Shown piece by piece: positions 50,387-58,742 of a stretch of 64,000 nucleotides of DNA. The stretch covers positions 1,550,001-1,614,000 of the forward strand of contig CAVPRX010000001.1 of the NCBI GenBank assembly GCA_963708115.1, given 5' to 3'. The stretch comes from VRUE01 sp963708115 (GTDB lineage: Bacteria > Actinomycetota > Thermoleophilia > Solirubrobacterales > 70-9). The first letter of the stretch is position 1. Each line of letters starts with the position of its first letter. The notes beneath the pieces were generated by a model, which was not told the origin of the DNA, searched no databases, and saw only the letters and a program-made list of their open reading frames with translations. The translations under genes and the position numbers were made by a program.

Positions 50387-51361
50387 ATGAGCGATCCGCA
50401 CCGGGTTGTTGCCCTCTGCCTCGACGGCCTCGTCGCCTTCGACCTCACGGCTGCCACGCAGGTCTTCATCGCCGCCTCGGCTGCTGAGGGGACGCCGTAT
50501 TACGAGGTCACCTGCTGCACTCCGAGTGGCGCTCCTGTCGCCACCACGAGCGGTTTCGAGCTTGTCCCGCGGCACGGCCTCGAGGCGCTCGCCGGCGCCC
50601 GCACCGTCGTGGTGCCGGGCTACTTCGCCGTCCTCGACCGTCCGCCTGAGGCGGTGCTCGACGCGCTGCGGGAGGCAGCCGCCGCCGGCGCCCGCATGCT
50701 CTCTGTCTGCACCGGCGCATTCGCCCTCGCCTACGCCGGCCTGCTCGACGGTCGCCGGGCGACTACCCACTGGGCCCATGCCCGGCAGCTCGCCGAGCTG
50801 TTTCCCGACGTTGAGGTCGATCCGGCCGCCCTCTTCGTCGACGGGGGAGAGGTGATGACCTCGGCCGGGCTCAGCGCCGGCATCGACCTCGCCCTGCACG
50901 TCGTCCGCAGCGACTTCGGCGCCGCCGCCGGAGAGCGCGTCGCCCGCCGCATGGTCGCCGCACCGCACCGCGAGGGCGGTCAGGCGCAGTTCATCAAGCG
51001 CCCCCCGGCCGAGGAAGCCGGTTCGCTCGAGCCAACTCGACGTTGGGCGGCCGAACGCCTCGACGAGCCCCTCGATGTCGCCGCGATGGCCCGCCACGCC
51101 GCGGTCAGCCCTCGCACCTTCGCTCGCCACTTCCGCGAGGAGACCGGCACCACGCCGCTGCGCTGGCTGCTCTCCCAGCGGGTGCTCGAGGCGCAGCGCC
51201 TGCTCGAGGAGTCCGACCTGTCGATCGACGACGTCGCCTGGCGCGCCGGCTTCGGCACCGCGGCCTCGCTGCGCGAGCACTTCCGCCGTGCGACCGCGAC
51301 GACGCCCACCGCTTACAGGCGCTCCTTTCGTCCGGCGTACCAGGACGCGGTCGAGGTTTGA
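50387..51361 (+). CDS. GlxA-family regulator (DJ-1/PfpI domain plus AraC HTH)
   Basis: This 324-residue regulator has a DJ-1-like sensor domain (residues 1-190, VVALCLDGLVAFDLTAATQVF, SVCTGAFALAYAGLLDGRRATTHW) and a C-terminal AraC/XylS DNA-binding domain (LDVAAMARHAAVSPRTFARHF and SIDDVAWRAGFGTAASLREHFRRATATTP). It probably controls the divergent DJ-1 gene. Its last five codons overlap a 44-bp palindromic repeat. The start follows a TAGATT box with 6 bases, so the message is probably leaderless. Confidence 0.92.
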   Translation: MSDPHRVVALCLDGLVAFDLTAATQVFIAASAAEGTPYYEVTCCTPSGAPVATTSGFELVPRHGLEALAGARTVVVPGYFAVLDRPPEAVLDALREAAAAGARMLSVCTGAFALAYAGLLDGRRATTHWAHARQLAELFPDVEVDPAALFVDGGEVMTSAGLSAGIDLALHVVRSDFGAAAGERVARRMVAAPHREGGQAQFIKRPPAEEAGSLEPTRRWAAERLDEPLDVAAMARHAAVSPRTFARHFREETGTTPLRWLLSQRVLEAQRLLEESDLSIDDVAWRAGFGTAASLREHFRRATATTPTAYRRSFRPAYQDAVEV

Positions 51362-51390
51362 GGCGGATACCGGTTCAAACCTCGACCGCG
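51347..51390. repeat. 44-bp palindromic repeat, copy B
   Basis: Inverted ends GCGGTCGAGG...CCTCGACCGCG with TTTGA...GGTTCAAA near the centre. It overlaps the end of the GlxA-type gene and is 7 bases upstream of the -10 box of the next gene. Length and pattern match copies A and C. Confidence 0.75.
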
Positions 51391-51409
51391 GCGGCATAGA
51401 GTCCCGACG

Positions 51410-51877
51410 ATGAGCCGGCGCGACCAGATCAAGCTGAGCGACGAGGAGCTGCTCGAGCTGCTCGACGCCGAGCGGATCGCGGTCGTCTCCTCGAACGGGC
51501 CGCGCGGCTTTCCCCACTCGATGCCGCTCTGGTTCGTGCCGCGGCAGGGCGAGATCTGGATCTGGACCTACGCCAAGTCGCAGAAGGTGCGCAACCTCGA
51601 ACGCGACCCGCGAGCGACGCTGCTGGTCGAGACCGGCCACGAGTACGGCGAGCTGCGCGGGGCGATGATCGAGGCCGAGGCGGAGATCCACCGCGACTTC
51701 GAGACGGTGATCGGCTTTGCCGAAGAGCTGACCGTGCGCTACGCCGAGGGGATCGACTCGGTGCAGGGCGATGCCAAGGCGGCGCTCGAAGCGCAGGCAC
51801 CGAAGCGTGTCGCGATCCACTTCAAGCCGCTACTGACGGCGACCTGGGATCACCGCAAGCTCGGCGGGACCTACTGA
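51410..51877 (+). CDS. PPOX-class F420/FMN-dependent enzyme
   Basis: This 155-residue split-barrel flavin-binding-fold protein has LSDEELLELLDAERIAVVSSNG, FPHSMPLWFVP, IWIWTYAKSQKVRNLERDPRATLLVE and the C-terminal TWDHRKLGG. These match PPOX-class F420- or FMN-dependent enzymes of actinobacteria. The substrate is unknown. The ATG lies 7 bases after TAGAGT (51397-51402), so the message is leaderless and starts beyond the palindromic repeat. Confidence 0.87.
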   Translation: MSRRDQIKLSDEELLELLDAERIAVVSSNGPRGFPHSMPLWFVPRQGEIWIWTYAKSQKVRNLERDPRATLLVETGHEYGELRGAMIEAEAEIHRDFETVIGFAEELTVRYAEGIDSVQGDAKAALEAQAPKRVAIHFKPLLTATWDHRKLGGTY

Positions 51878-51924
51878 GAGCATCGGCTCTACCGGCTCTG
51901 GGCGCTGCCTAGTATGAGAGCAGG

Positions 51925-53253
51925 ATGAGGGTCCTGCTCGCCACCAACCATCTCGGCCTCGGTGGCAGCGAGTCCTATCTGCTCACCGTCGCCGAGCAGC
52001 TCGACCGGCTCGGCCACGAGGCGGTTGTCTTCACCTCCGAACCTGGCGATGGCACCGCGGCCGCCGAGGAGCGCGGGGTCGAGGTCGTCGATGAGTCGGG
52101 ACTCTCGGATGGCTTCGACGCGGCGCTGGTCCAGGATGTCGGGGTCGCCTACCAGCTCGCCGGTCTCTACCCGGCGACTCCACAGTTGTTCGTCGCCCAC
52201 AGCAGCAAGTTCGACCTGCAGGCGCCACCCCAGCTGGCCGGCATGGTGGGGGCTGTTGTCGCGCTCAACGACCGGGTTGCGCGGCGCATGCGCAGCTTTG
52301 CCACGCCGCTCGAGGTCGTCCGGATGCGCCAGCCGATTGACGTCGAGCGCTTTTCCCCGCGCGGGCCGCTGCCCGAGATCCCCCGCCGCGCCCTCCTGTT
52401 CAGCAACAACCCCAACGCCGATCGCCTCGCGATGATCGAGGGCGCCTGCGCCGAGGCCGGCGTCGAGCTTATGCGGCTGGGGGCCCCATCCGGGCACACG
52501 ACGGACACCGCCGCGCCGCTTGCCGGAGCGGAGATCGTGATCGGTTACGGCCGCTCGATCCTCGAGGGGATGGCGTGTGGGCGCGCCGCCTATGTCTACG
52601 ACTGGAAAGGCGGCGACGGCTGGGTGACGGCCGAGAGCTACGCCGCGATCGAGTCCGACGGCTTTGCGGGAGGGGCGACCGGCGAGGTCGCCGATCGCGC
52701 GACTCTGGTCCGGCACCTACGTGGGTACTCGTCCACGATGGGCCCCGTCAACCATGACCTGGTGATCAAGCACCACCGCGCCGCCGTCCACGCCCAGGAA
52801 CTGCTCGACCGGATCGAGGCCCTTGCGACCCCGCAGGTGCGGCAGCGGACTCCGTTTCAGGAGATGGCCAGGCTGGCGCGACTCGAGTGGCGGGCGAAGC
52901 TCGAGGCGGCCGACCTCGCGCGCGGGAACACGTACCTGCGAGGCCTCCTCGAGGATGCCGAGAAGGAGTGCGACAAGGCGATGGACGTGGCGACGAGAGC
53001 GCAGCGTCGCGCCGAGCAGACCGCGGCCGGATACGAGGCGACGCTCAGCTGGCGACTCACTAGGCCGCTGCGTCGCCTGAGCGCCCTGCGGCGGTGGATC
53101 GGTGCTCGCCGAACTACCCTCAGCCGAGCAGATCGGCCGCATCCACCTCGCGCAGGCGATCCCGGTAGCGGTCCCACCAAGAGTGGAACAGGCTCACCGC
53201 CTCCATCCCCAGGCGAAGATGGGGGGAAAGCTCCCCCGGCTCAGGCTCCCTGA
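51925..53253 (+). CDS. Glycosyltransferase family 4-like protein with C-terminal coiled coil
   Basis: This is a 442-residue protein. The N-terminal GT-B half opens with VLLATNHLGLGGSESYLLTVAEQL; the C-terminal half has the donor-site region SNNPNADRLAMIEG and IVIGYGRSILEGMACGRAAYVYD (EX7E-like Glu). Residues about 330-395 are a charged coiled coil (RGNTYLRGLLEDAEKECDKAMDVATRAQRR). The final about 45 residues (Pro/Gly/Ser-rich) are the antisense of the neighbouring gene's 3' end and look non-native. So the original stop was probably lost, and the gene now overlaps the convergent gene by 134 bases. It is the first gene of a glycan locus. Confidence 0.75.
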   Translation: MRVLLATNHLGLGGSESYLLTVAEQLDRLGHEAVVFTSEPGDGTAAAEERGVEVVDESGLSDGFDAALVQDVGVAYQLAGLYPATPQLFVAHSSKFDLQAPPQLAGMVGAVVALNDRVARRMRSFATPLEVVRMRQPIDVERFSPRGPLPEIPRRALLFSNNPNADRLAMIEGACAEAGVELMRLGAPSGHTTDTAAPLAGAEIVIGYGRSILEGMACGRAAYVYDWKGGDGWVTAESYAAIESDGFAGGATGEVADRATLVRHLRGYSSTMGPVNHDLVIKHHRAAVHAQELLDRIEALATPQVRQRTPFQEMARLARLEWRAKLEAADLARGNTYLRGLLEDAEKECDKAMDVATRAQRRAEQTAAGYEATLSWRLTRPLRRLSALRRWIGARRTTLSRADRPHPPRAGDPGSGPTKSGTGSPPPSPGEDGGKAPPAQAP

Positions 53254-54769
53254 TCCAGTCCAGAAGCTCCGGCGCCAGGTGTGGTGCCAGCGGACCGTTC
53301 TGGAGCAGGCGACGGTGCATCGCCAGGGCTGGCTCCGAGCGCCAGCGGCGCGGCAGCACCGGTGGCGTGCGCTCGGTGTCCCCAGTCGACGGCACTTCCA
53401 GCAGCCGTGGCTCGATGCGCCCTTGGATCGCCGCGTGCATCGAGCCCTCGCGCTTCACCGCCGAGGGCACCGAGAGCAGTGCCGTGGCGACTCTGTCGTC
53501 GATGGCGGGTGCGAGCACCTGGGCTCCCGCACCGAGCAGCCCGCTCGGGTAGGTCGAGATGCCGCGCACGGTCCTGGTGGCGTAGAGGGAGAGAACCGGC
53601 TGGGAAGGGTGGCCCTCGAGCGGTCGCACCGCGGCTTCGAACTGGGCGCGGCTACGCTCGACGAGCGGCACCTGGAAGCGCGGTTCGAGCGCCTCGTGGG
53701 TGAGCCCGTACAGCCGCAGGCGGTCGAACAGGGCCCTGGTGCCGGCGCGCGGGGTGGGTGGGCTGATCACCTCGGGACTGTGGAAGCGGGCGCCGGTCTG
53801 CAGCAGCGAGTCGAGCGCGAAGCCGTCGAGCGCCGGTCCCCGCACGGATTCGATCCGGCGGGCGAGCGGCACCAGCCAGGCGTGGTCGACGAACTGGTGC
53901 TCGACCCGCCGCGCGCGCTCCTCCCAGTCCCTCGGGTAGTCCTCGACCGTGGCACCGACCTCCTCCCATGGCACTCCCAGTGTCCGCGCGACCATCTCCG
54001 CCGGCTCCTGCTCGAAGCGAGCACCCTCGTCGTCGCTGACGGTCAACGCCAGCGGCGAGGCCCGCCCGAGTGAGACGGCGGTGGAGAGCAGCAGGCGCGA
54101 GTCAAGCCCGCCACTCAGCGGGCAGGCGAGCTCGCCGTCGAGCTCGGCGAGCGTCTCGCGCAGTGCTGCCGCGGAGGCCTCGGCGCCTTCTGCGTGGTCG
54201 AGGTGTGGATCGATCTCGGCCCACGGCCAGCGGTGCACCCGCACCCGGCAGCGACCGAAACGCCGGTGCAGGGTGGAGCTGGGGCCGAGCCGGCGGATCT
54301 CGGCGAACGGCGTCCGCTCGCCGAGCGCGTAGCGCATTGCGATGATCGCCGCCCAGGCATCCCAGTCGACTGAGAGTGCCGCGGTAGAGGTCTCGACCAG
54401 CGGGTCGATGCGCGTGGCGAAGTAGGTGGCTCCGTCCTGGTCGATCCAGTAGATCGGGCCGAGGCCGCTGACCGAGCTGTGCAGGTATCGCCGCCGCCCC
54501 TCGATCACCAGCCCGCAGGCACCTCCCCTGGAGGCCTGCTCCCAGTCGGTCGCCCTCCCATGCCAGAGGGTGCCGCAGGTCCAGCCGAGGCCGCGCTTGC
54601 GCCCTTCGCCCCACCGCACCGGCTCCCGGTCCAACAGCAGGATCGAGCCCGCGTCCTCGTGGGCCGGGCTGGGATTGCCGCCCAGTGCTGCCGACATCGC
54701 GAGCACCCGGTCGCGGTTGTAGTCGCCCAGGGCGCCGCAGGCAAGGGGCGCTCGGTCAGGTCCCTGCAT
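53120..54769 (-). CDS. Asparagine synthase-like ATP-dependent amidotransferase
   Basis: This 549-residue protein has an N-terminal Ntn-like region but no Cys at position 2, so it lacks the glutaminase nucleophile of AsnB. A C-terminal synthetase domain carries the PP-loop CPLSGGLDSRLLL (SGGxDS). Proteins of this kind are common in polysaccharide and peptide-modification clusters and use ATP to adenylate a carboxylate for amide or lactam formation. The acceptor is unknown. ATG 54769 is the start. It is convergent with the GT4 gene and shares 134 bases with it. Confidence 0.8.
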   Translation of the reverse strand: MQGPDRAPLACGALGDYNRDRVLAMSAALGGNPSPAHEDAGSILLLDREPVRWGEGRKRGLGWTCGTLWHGRATDWEQASRGGACGLVIEGRRRYLHSSVSGLGPIYWIDQDGATYFATRIDPLVETSTAALSVDWDAWAAIIAMRYALGERTPFAEIRRLGPSSTLHRRFGRCRVRVHRWPWAEIDPHLDHAEGAEASAAALRETLAELDGELACPLSGGLDSRLLLSTAVSLGRASPLALTVSDDEGARFEQEPAEMVARTLGVPWEEVGATVEDYPRDWEERARRVEHQFVDHAWLVPLARRIESVRGPALDGFALDSLLQTGARFHSPEVISPPTPRAGTRALFDRLRLYGLTHEALEPRFQVPLVERSRAQFEAAVRPLEGHPSQPVLSLYATRTVRGISTYPSGLLGAGAQVLAPAIDDRVATALLSVPSAVKREGSMHAAIQGRIEPRLLEVPSTGDTERTPPVLPRRWRSEPALAMHRRLLQNGPLAPHLAPELLDWIREPEPGELSPHLRLGMEAVSLFHSWWDRYRDRLREVDAADLLG

Positions 54770-54857
54770 TGCCGCCGATCGTAAGCCTTAGAGTCCCGCT
54801 CCGCCGCCGGCCGGGACCACCGCGACTTCGCCGCCCGATCAGGGTTGAGCCGAGGAG

Positions 54858-55997
54858 ATGAGCATGAAAATGAGGAAAGCGTCGATCGCCACGGCTTTGA
54901 TCGTCATCGGGGTCGCCGCCGTTGCCGCGATCGTCTCGCTCTCTTCCCCTGGGGTTGCTCAGGCGGCGCCGCGCAGCTTCTTCGGCATCGTCCCGCAGGC
55001 GATCCTCTCCGAAGAAGACGTCCGCTACATGCGGGCCGGCCGGATCGGCAGCATTCGCATGGGTATCGGCTGGGAAAGCGTGCAGGAGAAAAAGGGTGGC
55101 ACCTACAACTGGGAAGGCACCGACCGGGAAGTCGCGACCGCGGCCAACCAGGGCCTGCAGGTGCTGCCGTTCCTCGCCGGGGTGCCGCGCTGGCTCTCGC
55201 ACAAGGGGACGAAGCTGCCGATCGACAGCGCCGTGGCGCGGCAGGGATGGACTGCGTTCGTCAACGCCGCGGTCAAGCGCTACGGGCCCGGCGGCGAATT
55301 CTGGACCGAACACACGCCGGCCGCGGCCAACAAAGACGGGATCGTGATTCGCAGGCCGTTGCCGATCCACACCTGGCAGATCTGGAACGAGGCCAACTTC
55401 TTCTACTTCGCCTACCCGGTCTCGCCGACGCGCTACGCGCGGCTGCTCAAGCTCAGCTACGCAGCGATCAAGTCGGCCGACCCGCGGGCCCAGATCCTCC
55501 TCTCCGGGCTCTTCGGCGAACCCGACGAGGGCGGCAAGCGCGGCATGTCGGCGGCCGACTTCCTCTCTGCTCTCTACAAGGTCCCCGGTATCAAGCACTA
55601 CTTCGACGACGTCGCTCTGCATCCATATGCCTTCCACGTCGAAGACCTCGAAGCGATGGTCGAAGACATGCGTGGCGTCGTCCTGGAAAACCACGACGCC
55701 GGGGCGGGGCTCTACATCACCGAGATGGGCTGGGGTTCTCAGAACGACCCCAACGTCGTCGCCTTCGAGCAGGGCATCGGCGGTCAGGCGCGCGAACTGC
55801 GTGGCGCCTACCGCTACTTGCTCAAAGACCGCAACCGCCTCAACCTCAAGGCGGCGTACTGGTTCACCTGGAAAGACTCGCGCTACTACTGCAACTTCTG
55901 CGACTCGGCCGGCTTCTTCCGTGAAAGCAAACGTTTCCACGCCAAGCCCGCCTGGCACGCCTTCGTCCACATCACGGGCGGGCGTGCCCGCCCCTAG
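54858..55997 (+). CDS. Secreted glycoside hydrolase, clan A (GH5/GH39-like)
   Basis: This 379-residue exported enzyme has a signal peptide at residues 1-36 (ending AQAAP) and a TIM barrel with IRMGIGWESVQEKKG at the start. The acid/base Glu is in WQIWNEANFFYF and the nucleophile Glu in YITEMGWGS, which are the hallmarks of clan GH-A. Likely a glycan hydrolase acting on the product of this locus. A perfect 8-bp hairpin (55976-55993) overlaps its last codons. It starts 88 bases after the divergent asparagine-synthase-like gene. Confidence 0.82.
   Translation: MSMKMRKASIATALIVIGVAAVAAIVSLSSPGVAQAAPRSFFGIVPQAILSEEDVRYMRAGRIGSIRMGIGWESVQEKKGGTYNWEGTDREVATAANQGLQVLPFLAGVPRWLSHKGTKLPIDSAVARQGWTAFVNAAVKRYGPGGEFWTEHTPAAANKDGIVIRRPLPIHTWQIWNEANFFYFAYPVSPTRYARLLKLSYAAIKSADPRAQILLSGLFGEPDEGGKRGMSAADFLSALYKVPGIKHYFDDVALHPYAFHVEDLEAMVEDMRGVVLENHDAGAGLYITEMGWGSQNDPNVVAFEQGIGGQARELRGAYRYLLKDRNRLNLKAAYWFTWKDSRYYCNFCDSAGFFRESKRFHAKPAWHAFVHITGGRARP
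55976..55993 (+). terminator. Hairpin at the end of the glycoside hydrolase gene
   Basis: GGGCGGGC-GT-GCCCGCCC, 8-bp perfect stem, inside the last codons. There is no T-run after it, so it is a weak candidate terminator or pause site. Confidence 0.3.
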
Positions 55998-56007
55998 CCC
56001 CACCAAA

Positions 56008-56020
56008 TAGCATCCGGCCA
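56008..56020 (+). promoter_or_regulatory. -10 box of the polyprenol-phosphate mannose synthase gene
   Basis: TAGCAT (56008-56013) lies 7 bases before the ATG at 56021, in the pattern seen for leaderless genes of this window. Confidence 0.45.
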
Positions 56021-56743
56021 ATGCCCCAGCCTGAGCGACAGGGTCCGGCCTGGCTCGTCCTGCCGACCTACAACGAGGCGGGCAACATCGAGGCCTTCGT
56101 CGAGGCCGTGCTCGAGAAAGTCCCGGCAACGGCTCGGGTATTGATCGTCGACGACAACTCGCCCGACGGGACGGGCAAGATCGCCGACCGGCTGGCAGAG
56201 CGCCACGAGGCGGTCACCGTCCTGCACCGGCCGCACAAGGAAGGCCTCGGCCCGGCCTACATCGCCGGCTTCAAGCAGGTCCTTGCCGAGGGCGCCGGGA
56301 TGGTCCTCGAGATGGATTCGGACTTCTCTCACGACCCGGCTTACTTGCCGCGCCTGCTCGAGGCGGGCGAGCGCGCTGACCTGGCGATCGGCTCGCGCTA
56401 TGTCCCCGGTGGCGGCGTCGGCGACTGGAGCGCGATGCGGCGCGCGATCAGCCGCGGCGGCAGTGCCTACGCGCGGCTCGTGCTCGGGGTCGGCGTGCGC
56501 GACCTCACGGGCGGCTTCAAGTGCTTTCGCCGCGAGGTCTTGGAGGCGATCGATCTCGACTCGATCCACTCGCGTGGCTATGCCTTCCAGATCGAGATGA
56601 CCTACCGGACGATCCAGCGCGGCTTCACGGTCGTCGAGGTGCCGATCGTCTTCCGGGAGCGCCGCGCGGGCCAGTCCAAGATGGATCGCTCGATCGTCGC
56701 CGAGGCCGCCTGGCGCGTTCCGCTCCTGCGCTTCGAGAAGTAG
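56021..56743 (+). CDS. Polyprenol-phosphate mannose (or glucose) synthase, GT2
   Basis: This 240-residue GT-A enzyme of the DPM1/Ppm1 kind has WLVLPTYNEAGNIEAFVEAV, VDDNSPDGTG, MDSDFSHDP (DxD metal site) and the C-terminal FRERRAGQSKMD motif. It lacks the N-terminal acyltransferase domain of mycobacterial Ppm1 and C-terminal membrane helices. It would transfer mannose from GDP-mannose to decaprenyl phosphate, giving the lipid-linked donor used by GT-C membrane enzymes, several of which are encoded next. Confidence 0.9.
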   Translation: MPQPERQGPAWLVLPTYNEAGNIEAFVEAVLEKVPATARVLIVDDNSPDGTGKIADRLAERHEAVTVLHRPHKEGLGPAYIAGFKQVLAEGAGMVLEMDSDFSHDPAYLPRLLEAGERADLAIGSRYVPGGGVGDWSAMRRAISRGGSAYARLVLGVGVRDLTGGFKCFRREVLEAIDLDSIHSRGYAFQIEMTYRTIQRGFTVVEVPIVFRERRAGQSKMDRSIVAEAAWRVPLLRFEK

Positions 56744-56780
56744 CGGCCCCCACCGAGCCGACCTATATCGTGCCCGCGCC

Positions 56781-58742
56781 GTGAGCGAACCCTCCACCTC
56801 GCCATCCCGATCCAGCGGGATGCCCTCCCGTCTGATCGAGCTGGCCCGGTCTCCCGAGGGCACCATCGCGATCTACGCGGCCCTCGCCATCGCCGCGACC
56901 GTCGCTGCCTACTTCTACCTCTTCACGCAGTTCGCGGAATACGACGACGAGGGCACCGTGCTGGTCACCCTGAAGGCGTTCGTGGCCGGCGAAGCCCTTT
57001 ACAAGGACGTCTACACGCCCTTCGGCCCGTTCTACTACGAGCTCTTCGGCGGTCTCTTCTCGCTCAGCGGACACGCAGTCACCACCGACGCCAGCCGCTC
57101 GATCGTGATGGTCATCTGGGTCGGTGCGAGCCTCCTTTTCGGGCTCGCCGTGCAGCGGCTCACCGAACGCGTGGCCCTCGGCGTGACGGCGATGCTCGTT
57201 GCCTTCAGCGTCCTCTTCGTCCTCAGTCAGGAGCCGATGCACGCCCAGGTTCTCGCGGTTGGGCTGCTGTCGGTCTTCACGGCCCTCGTCGTCCGCACCG
57301 ACAGCCGGCGAATCTGGATGCTCGGCGGTATCTGCGGCGCGTTGCTGGCCGCGCTTGTGCTCACCAAGATCAATCTCGGCATCTACGCGGTCGCCGCCGT
57401 GTTCTTCGCCGCGGCCCTCTCCGTCGAACCGTTGTACCGCCGTCGGTGGGTGCGCTGGCCGGTGGTCGTCGCCTTCCTCGTCCTGCCGTTCGTCGTCACC
57501 AGGCCGGACCTCTCCAACGTGCTCGTTCGCAACCTCGCCCTGCTCGAGCTGCTCGCTGCGATATCGGTTGCGGTTGCGACCTGGTCACTGCGCCAGGACC
57601 CCACTAGGGACGGGGAGCAGGAGAGGACGACGCGCTGGCTGCTCGGTGCGGCGGCGGGCTTTGGCCTCGCTTTCGCGACGATCCTGGGGGTCATCTTCAT
57701 CACCGGCTCCGGCCCGGCTGACGTCTATGACGGGGTGGTCACGCAGGCGCTGCGGATCCGCACCGTAAACGCGATTCAGATCGGGATCACGAATGCCTCG
57801 ATCGACTGGGCGATCGCGGCGATTGCGGCCGCTGGGCTCGTCTCTTGGCTGCGCTCGCGCGGCGGGCCCAGCTCGAGACTGTGGTCGGGGGTGCTGCGGG
57901 CGGCAGCTGGCCTGGCGATCTGGTTCTCGATCACGGAGACGACGCCACTGTCTCTCGGCCCGGCCCCTGGAAATCCCGATGCGCTCGCCATGGTGCTCGC
58001 CTGGGTGGCGGTGATCCCGCCGGCTGGAGCGGCCGAGTCGACTCAGAAGCGGTTCATCCGGGCGCTCCTGCCGACCCTTGCCGTCGCCGAGGTGCTGCAG
58101 ACCTACCCGGTGGCGGGCAGCCAGATGCGGATCGCCGCGGTGATGTTCGTTGCCGTGGGCGGCATCTGCCTGGGGGACGCGCTCGTCGAGCTCAGGGCTT
58201 GGAGCGCGGCGCGGGGCAAGGCCTCGCTCGAACGCCTGGGTGTCGTCGCGAGCGTCGCGATCGTCGCCCTCGGGGCGAAGTTCGCCCTCGACGGCGTCGT
58301 CCAGCCGACGATCTCGAACGCCATCCTCTACAACGAACAGGAGGCCTTGCCATTCCCGGGGGCGACGAGCCTGCGTCTTCCGGCTCCCGAGACCGATACC
58401 GCGGCTCGTGTGGTCGAGCTGCTGCACCAATACCGCTGCACCGACTTCATCGGCTACCCGAACATGGACAGCCTCTACCTGTGGTCCCAGATCGACCCGC
58501 CCCGCCCCTCTGCGCCATCTGCGTGGATGTTGGCCCTCGACGAAAGTGAACAGCGACGCATACTCCGCCAGATGCGCGCCAGCCCACGTCCCTGCGCCTT
58601 CCGCAACGAACCGATCGCGGAGGGTTGGCTGGGCAACAAGTCGCGGCCGGAAACGCCGCTCGTCCGGTACATCTTCAACGACTTCGACGTCGTCGAAACC
58701 GCCGGTTCTTTCCTATTCATGCTGCCGAAAGGAAGACGTTGA
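56781..58742 (+). CDS. GT-C-like polytopic membrane glycosyltransferase
   Basis: This 653-residue protein has about 11-12 membrane helices. The first external loop carries an acidic motif YDDEGTVL (the catalytic D/E position in GT-C enzymes) and FGPFYYE. A C-terminal soluble part begins near residue 530 with a Cys pair (YRCTDFIG ... PRPCAFR). I infer a polyprenol-phosphate-sugar-dependent transferase, given the upstream GT2, but the acceptor is unknown. GTG 56781 is used; TATCGT lies 9 bases upstream of it. Its stop overlaps the next gene by one base. Confidence 0.75.
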   Translation: MSEPSTSPSRSSGMPSRLIELARSPEGTIAIYAALAIAATVAAYFYLFTQFAEYDDEGTVLVTLKAFVAGEALYKDVYTPFGPFYYELFGGLFSLSGHAVTTDASRSIVMVIWVGASLLFGLAVQRLTERVALGVTAMLVAFSVLFVLSQEPMHAQVLAVGLLSVFTALVVRTDSRRIWMLGGICGALLAALVLTKINLGIYAVAAVFFAAALSVEPLYRRRWVRWPVVVAFLVLPFVVTRPDLSNVLVRNLALLELLAAISVAVATWSLRQDPTRDGEQERTTRWLLGAAAGFGLAFATILGVIFITGSGPADVYDGVVTQALRIRTVNAIQIGITNASIDWAIAAIAAAGLVSWLRSRGGPSSRLWSGVLRAAAGLAIWFSITETTPLSLGPAPGNPDALAMVLAWVAVIPPAGAAESTQKRFIRALLPTLAVAEVLQTYPVAGSQMRIAAVMFVAVGGICLGDALVELRAWSAARGKASLERLGVVASVAIVALGAKFALDGVVQPTISNAILYNEQEALPFPGATSLRLPAPETDTAARVVELLHQYRCTDFIGYPNMDSLYLWSQIDPPRPSAPSAWMLALDESEQRRILRQMRASPRPCAFRNEPIAEGWLGNKSRPETPLVRYIFNDFDVVETAGSFLFMLPKGRR

